Below are positions 62,177-64,000 of a stretch of 64,000 nucleotides of DNA, in pieces. Each line of letters begins with the position of its first letter. Positions within the stretch are counted from its first letter, which is position 1. A program made the position numbers and the translations under genes. The stretch comes from [Eubacterium] eligens ATCC 27750 (GTDB taxonomy: Bacteria > Bacillota > Clostridia > Lachnospirales > Lachnospiraceae). The notes under the pieces are model-generated. The model saw only the letters and a program-made list of their open reading frames with translations, had not been told where the DNA came from and ran no database searches. Location of the stretch: NCBI RefSeq assembly GCF_000146185.1, contig NC_012778.1:937001-1001000 (forward strand). The letters run 5' to 3'.

Positions 62177-63028
62177 ATGGGGAATTATAGAGAGTTTATA
62201 AAAGACAAGAAAAGAATTGTTATAAAGATAGGTTCATCTTCACTTATGCATGAGCAGACAGGCAGATTGGACCTTTTAAAGATTGAAAAGCTTGTAAGGA
62301 TTCTTATTGATATTAAGAATTCAGGAAAAGATGTTGTTTTAGTTTCTTCTGGTGCAATAGCTGTGGGAAGGGCTGTTATAGGACTTTGTGACAGACCTAC
62401 AGAACTTCCGGTAAAACAGGCATGTGCATCCATAGGACAGGCTAAGTTAATGATGGTTTACCAGAAGATATTTGCAGAATATGGTGCAGTTGCATCACAG
62501 GTTCTTCTTACCAAGAACACAATAGTTAATGATGTTAACAGGACTAATGCACAGAATACATTTAATGAAATCTTAAAGCTTGGGGCAGTTCCAATCGTTA
62601 ATGAGAACGATACAGTATCAACTTACGAGATTGAACAGCTACAGGCTTTTGGAGATAATGACAGACTTTCAGCAATTGTTGCTTCAATTATCGGAGCGGA
62701 CCTTCTTATTCTGTTATCTGATATTGATGGTCTGTATACAGATGATCCAAACACTAATCCTAATGCAAAATTTGTTGAAACTGTATACGAGATTGATGAG
62801 AAGCTTATGGGAATGGGTAAAGATTCATCCGGCAGTAATATGGGGACTGGCGGAATGACAACCAAGCTTATTGCAGGAAAGATTGCAACACTGTCGGGGG
62901 CGGATATGATTATTACTAATGGTAATGATGTTGACAATATTATCAGGGTTATGGCTGGGGAAAATGTTGGAACATTGTTCTTAGACCACAGAGCATCTGA
63001 TTTTGACCTGATGTCTCTTATAGATTAA
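62177..63028 (+). CDS. proB: Glutamate 5-kinase
   Basis: First step of proline synthesis, phosphorylating glutamate (283 residues). The amino acid kinase fold shows KRIVIKIGSSSLMHEQ, VSSGAIAVGRAVIG, VNENDTVSTYEIEQ and FGDNDRLSAIVASI. The C-terminal PUA domain is absent, as in many shorter Firmicutes enzymes. proA is not the next gene, unlike the common proBA arrangement. Confidence 0.95.
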   Translation: MGNYREFIKDKKRIVIKIGSSSLMHEQTGRLDLLKIEKLVRILIDIKNSGKDVVLVSSGAIAVGRAVIGLCDRPTELPVKQACASIGQAKLMMVYQKIFAEYGAVASQVLLTKNTIVNDVNRTNAQNTFNEILKLGAVPIVNENDTVSTYEIEQLQAFGDNDRLSAIVASIIGADLLILLSDIDGLYTDDPNTNPNAKFVETVYEIDEKLMGMGKDSSGSNMGTGGMTTKLIAGKIATLSGADMIITNGNDVDNIIRVMAGENVGTLFLDHRASDFDLMSLID

Positions 63029-63069
63029 GGCCGATTGAAGATTACTTGGACGACAACAGGAGGTCATAC

Positions 63070-64000
63070 ATGGATATTAAGCTGATGAAGAATTCGGAGA
63101 AGGGTATATTTTTTCCTGTCAATGACAGACTCTTAATGCAGATAACAGATGATAATTATCAGTATCAGGGACTTCAAGGAAAAAAATATTTTATTCTGAA
63201 TGCAGCAACTAACGAGAAAGCAGAAGTGGCAGCACAGATAAAGAAATATAATTTCTGTAAAATCAGGTATGCGTGTCGTGAAAAAAATTATATATTTTTC
63301 ACTTCAATGGAATCTGTTACAGAAAGCAGGATATCTCTTACTGTATACAGATTTATGTTTGAGAGTAATGAGAGTGAAGCTGTTTATACCATGGAGATAG
63401 ATAATACAGACATTGCAGATGAAATTACATATTACATTTATGTAATGGATTCGAATTATTTCTTTATACAGAAACAGGATAAAGATAATCAGCTTATTGA
63501 TATATTTATGCATGATATTAATGCTGATTCCGATAACGATTTAAGTGATACATTTGTAAATGAAATGGGAATATATAAGGTTATTCCAGCCGGTGGCAAT
63601 AATTGTATTATAAAATTCGGGGCAGACAGGATGAAAATCCGTGACAGTAAATCATCCGAAAAGATAGCACTTCTTAACTGCAAGCAGTTTGTTTCAGAAA
63701 TTTCGTTTAATGGCAGTATGATTACTTTAGAAGAACTGGATAAGTCTGATGAAGCAACAACATTTCCATATATTAAGGCAAGTGCAGAAAAGATTATTTA
63801 TTCAAAATATAATTTTAAGAGCCAGTCAGAAGAAATTGTTATATATGATACATCTACGAAGATTAAACAGGTAAGGCTGAATAATAATGTTGAACATGCT
63901 ATGGACTTAAGTTTTACTTATATTATTAATGATACTCCTTATATACTTAAGAGAGAGGAAAAAAGTACCTGTTTTATTAATCTTAATACGCAGAAGACTG
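63070..64000 (+). CDS. Uncharacterised protein, 3' partial
   Basis: An open frame from ATG 63070 to the window end, 310 residues without a stop, so the gene is truncated by the edge. AGGAGG at 63058-63063 supports the start. It begins MDIKLMKNSEKGIFFPVNDR; the sequence is rich in Asn, Asp, Tyr and Ile, predicted beta-strand, with recurring YYIYVMDSNYFFIQK- and FTYIINDTPYILK-like segments that suggest a beta-propeller or repeat sheet. No signal peptide. No motif I recognise. It may be in the proB transcript (41-base gap). Confidence 0.75.
   Translation, partial: MDIKLMKNSEKGIFFPVNDRLLMQITDDNYQYQGLQGKKYFILNAATNEKAEVAAQIKKYNFCKIRYACREKNYIFFTSMESVTESRISLTVYRFMFESNESEAVYTMEIDNTDIADEITYYIYVMDSNYFFIQKQDKDNQLIDIFMHDINADSDNDLSDTFVNEMGIYKVIPAGGNNCIIKFGADRMKIRDSKSSEKIALLNCKQFVSEISFNGSMITLEELDKSDEATTFPYIKASAEKIIYSKYNFKSQSEEIVIYDTSTKIKQVRLNNNVEHAMDLSFTYIINDTPYILKREEKSTCFINLNTQKT

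Noticed and set aside
1..64000. CRISPR arrays, prophage, insertion sequences, tRNA or rRNA genes
   Set aside because: No regularly spaced repeats beyond the two AraC-upstream copies, no transposase or integrase motifs, and no tRNA-like TTCGA-containing arms with acceptor stems were seen.

Overview
The window looks like chromosome from a low-GC anaerobic member of the Clostridia, most likely Lachnospiraceae (a Lachnospira/Eubacterium eligens-type organism would fit). The evidence is the AT-rich genes with a strong purine-rich coding strand, AGGAGG-type ribosome binding sites, the Rnf complex, a sodium-pumping decarboxylase, endospore-lineage genes (spoIVA, yqfC, yqfD, gerW), a polysaccharide-degrading GH43 enzyme and oleate hydratase. 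The species is inference. Almost all genes are on the + strand; only three (ylmH, yprB, a ZIP transporter) are on the - strand. I see no tRNA, rRNA, CRISPR, prophage or IS element: this is mostly core chromosome with a small accessory stretch at about 53.1-62.1 kb.

Layout. 0-3.6 kb: biotin-dependent Na+-translocating (oxaloacetate) decarboxylase operon, entered in mid-gene and closed by a strong terminator. 3.8-9.2 kb: a ThyX-like unknown protein, an RpiR regulator, a BaiN-type flavoprotein, cmk, ispH and an S1 RNA-binding protein, the last two overlapping out of frame. 9.3-12.1 kb: ylmH(-), cheR(+) and yprB(-), separated by two-way terminators. 12.2-17.3 kb: complete rnfCDGEAB. 17.4-23.7 kb: YfhO membrane protein, DUF815 ATPase, ruvA, ruvB, zapA. 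23.7-30.3 kb: U32 peptidase family protein, FtsW/RodA and its transpeptidase partner, a lytic transglycosylase, a small leucine-rich-repeat protein. 30.4-35.2 kb: lysA, two uncharacterised proteins, ytfI-like and gerW, and a 46-residue membrane peptide. 35.3-40.2 kb: rpmB, Asp23/YloU, DAK2/FakA-like YloV, recG, a small protein. 40.3-47.9 kb: spoIVA, apt, deoD, a membrane-anchored MutS homologue, a small membrane protein, alaS. 47.9-53.7 kb: rpsU, then yqfC-yqfD-phoH-ybeY-cdd, a BofC-like protein, DegV, TetR. 53.8-64 kb: oleate hydratase, ZIP transporter(-), AraC regulator with GH43 glycosidase, two flavoproteins, proB, and an unknown protein cut by the window end.

How the genes work together. 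Two ion-translocating machines (decarboxylase and Rnf) support anaerobic energy conservation. A cell-envelope group (FtsW/RodA, transpeptidase, lytic transglycosylase, ZapA, YfhO) and a sporulation group (SpoIVA, YqfC/YqfD, GerW/YtfI, BofC-like) are spread among translation and repair genes (S1, L28, S21, AlaS, YbeY, RuvAB, RecG). DegV (FakB-like), YloV (FakA-like) and oleate hydratase suggest a capacity to handle exogenous fatty acids.

The most notable signals are regulatory: a tandem 25-bp repeat before the AraC-GH43 pair, a palindromic operator at the start site of the ZIP transporter, a sigma-E-type promoter before yqfC, and structured leaders before rpsU and yloU. I did not find evidence for a wholly new defence or mobile system.
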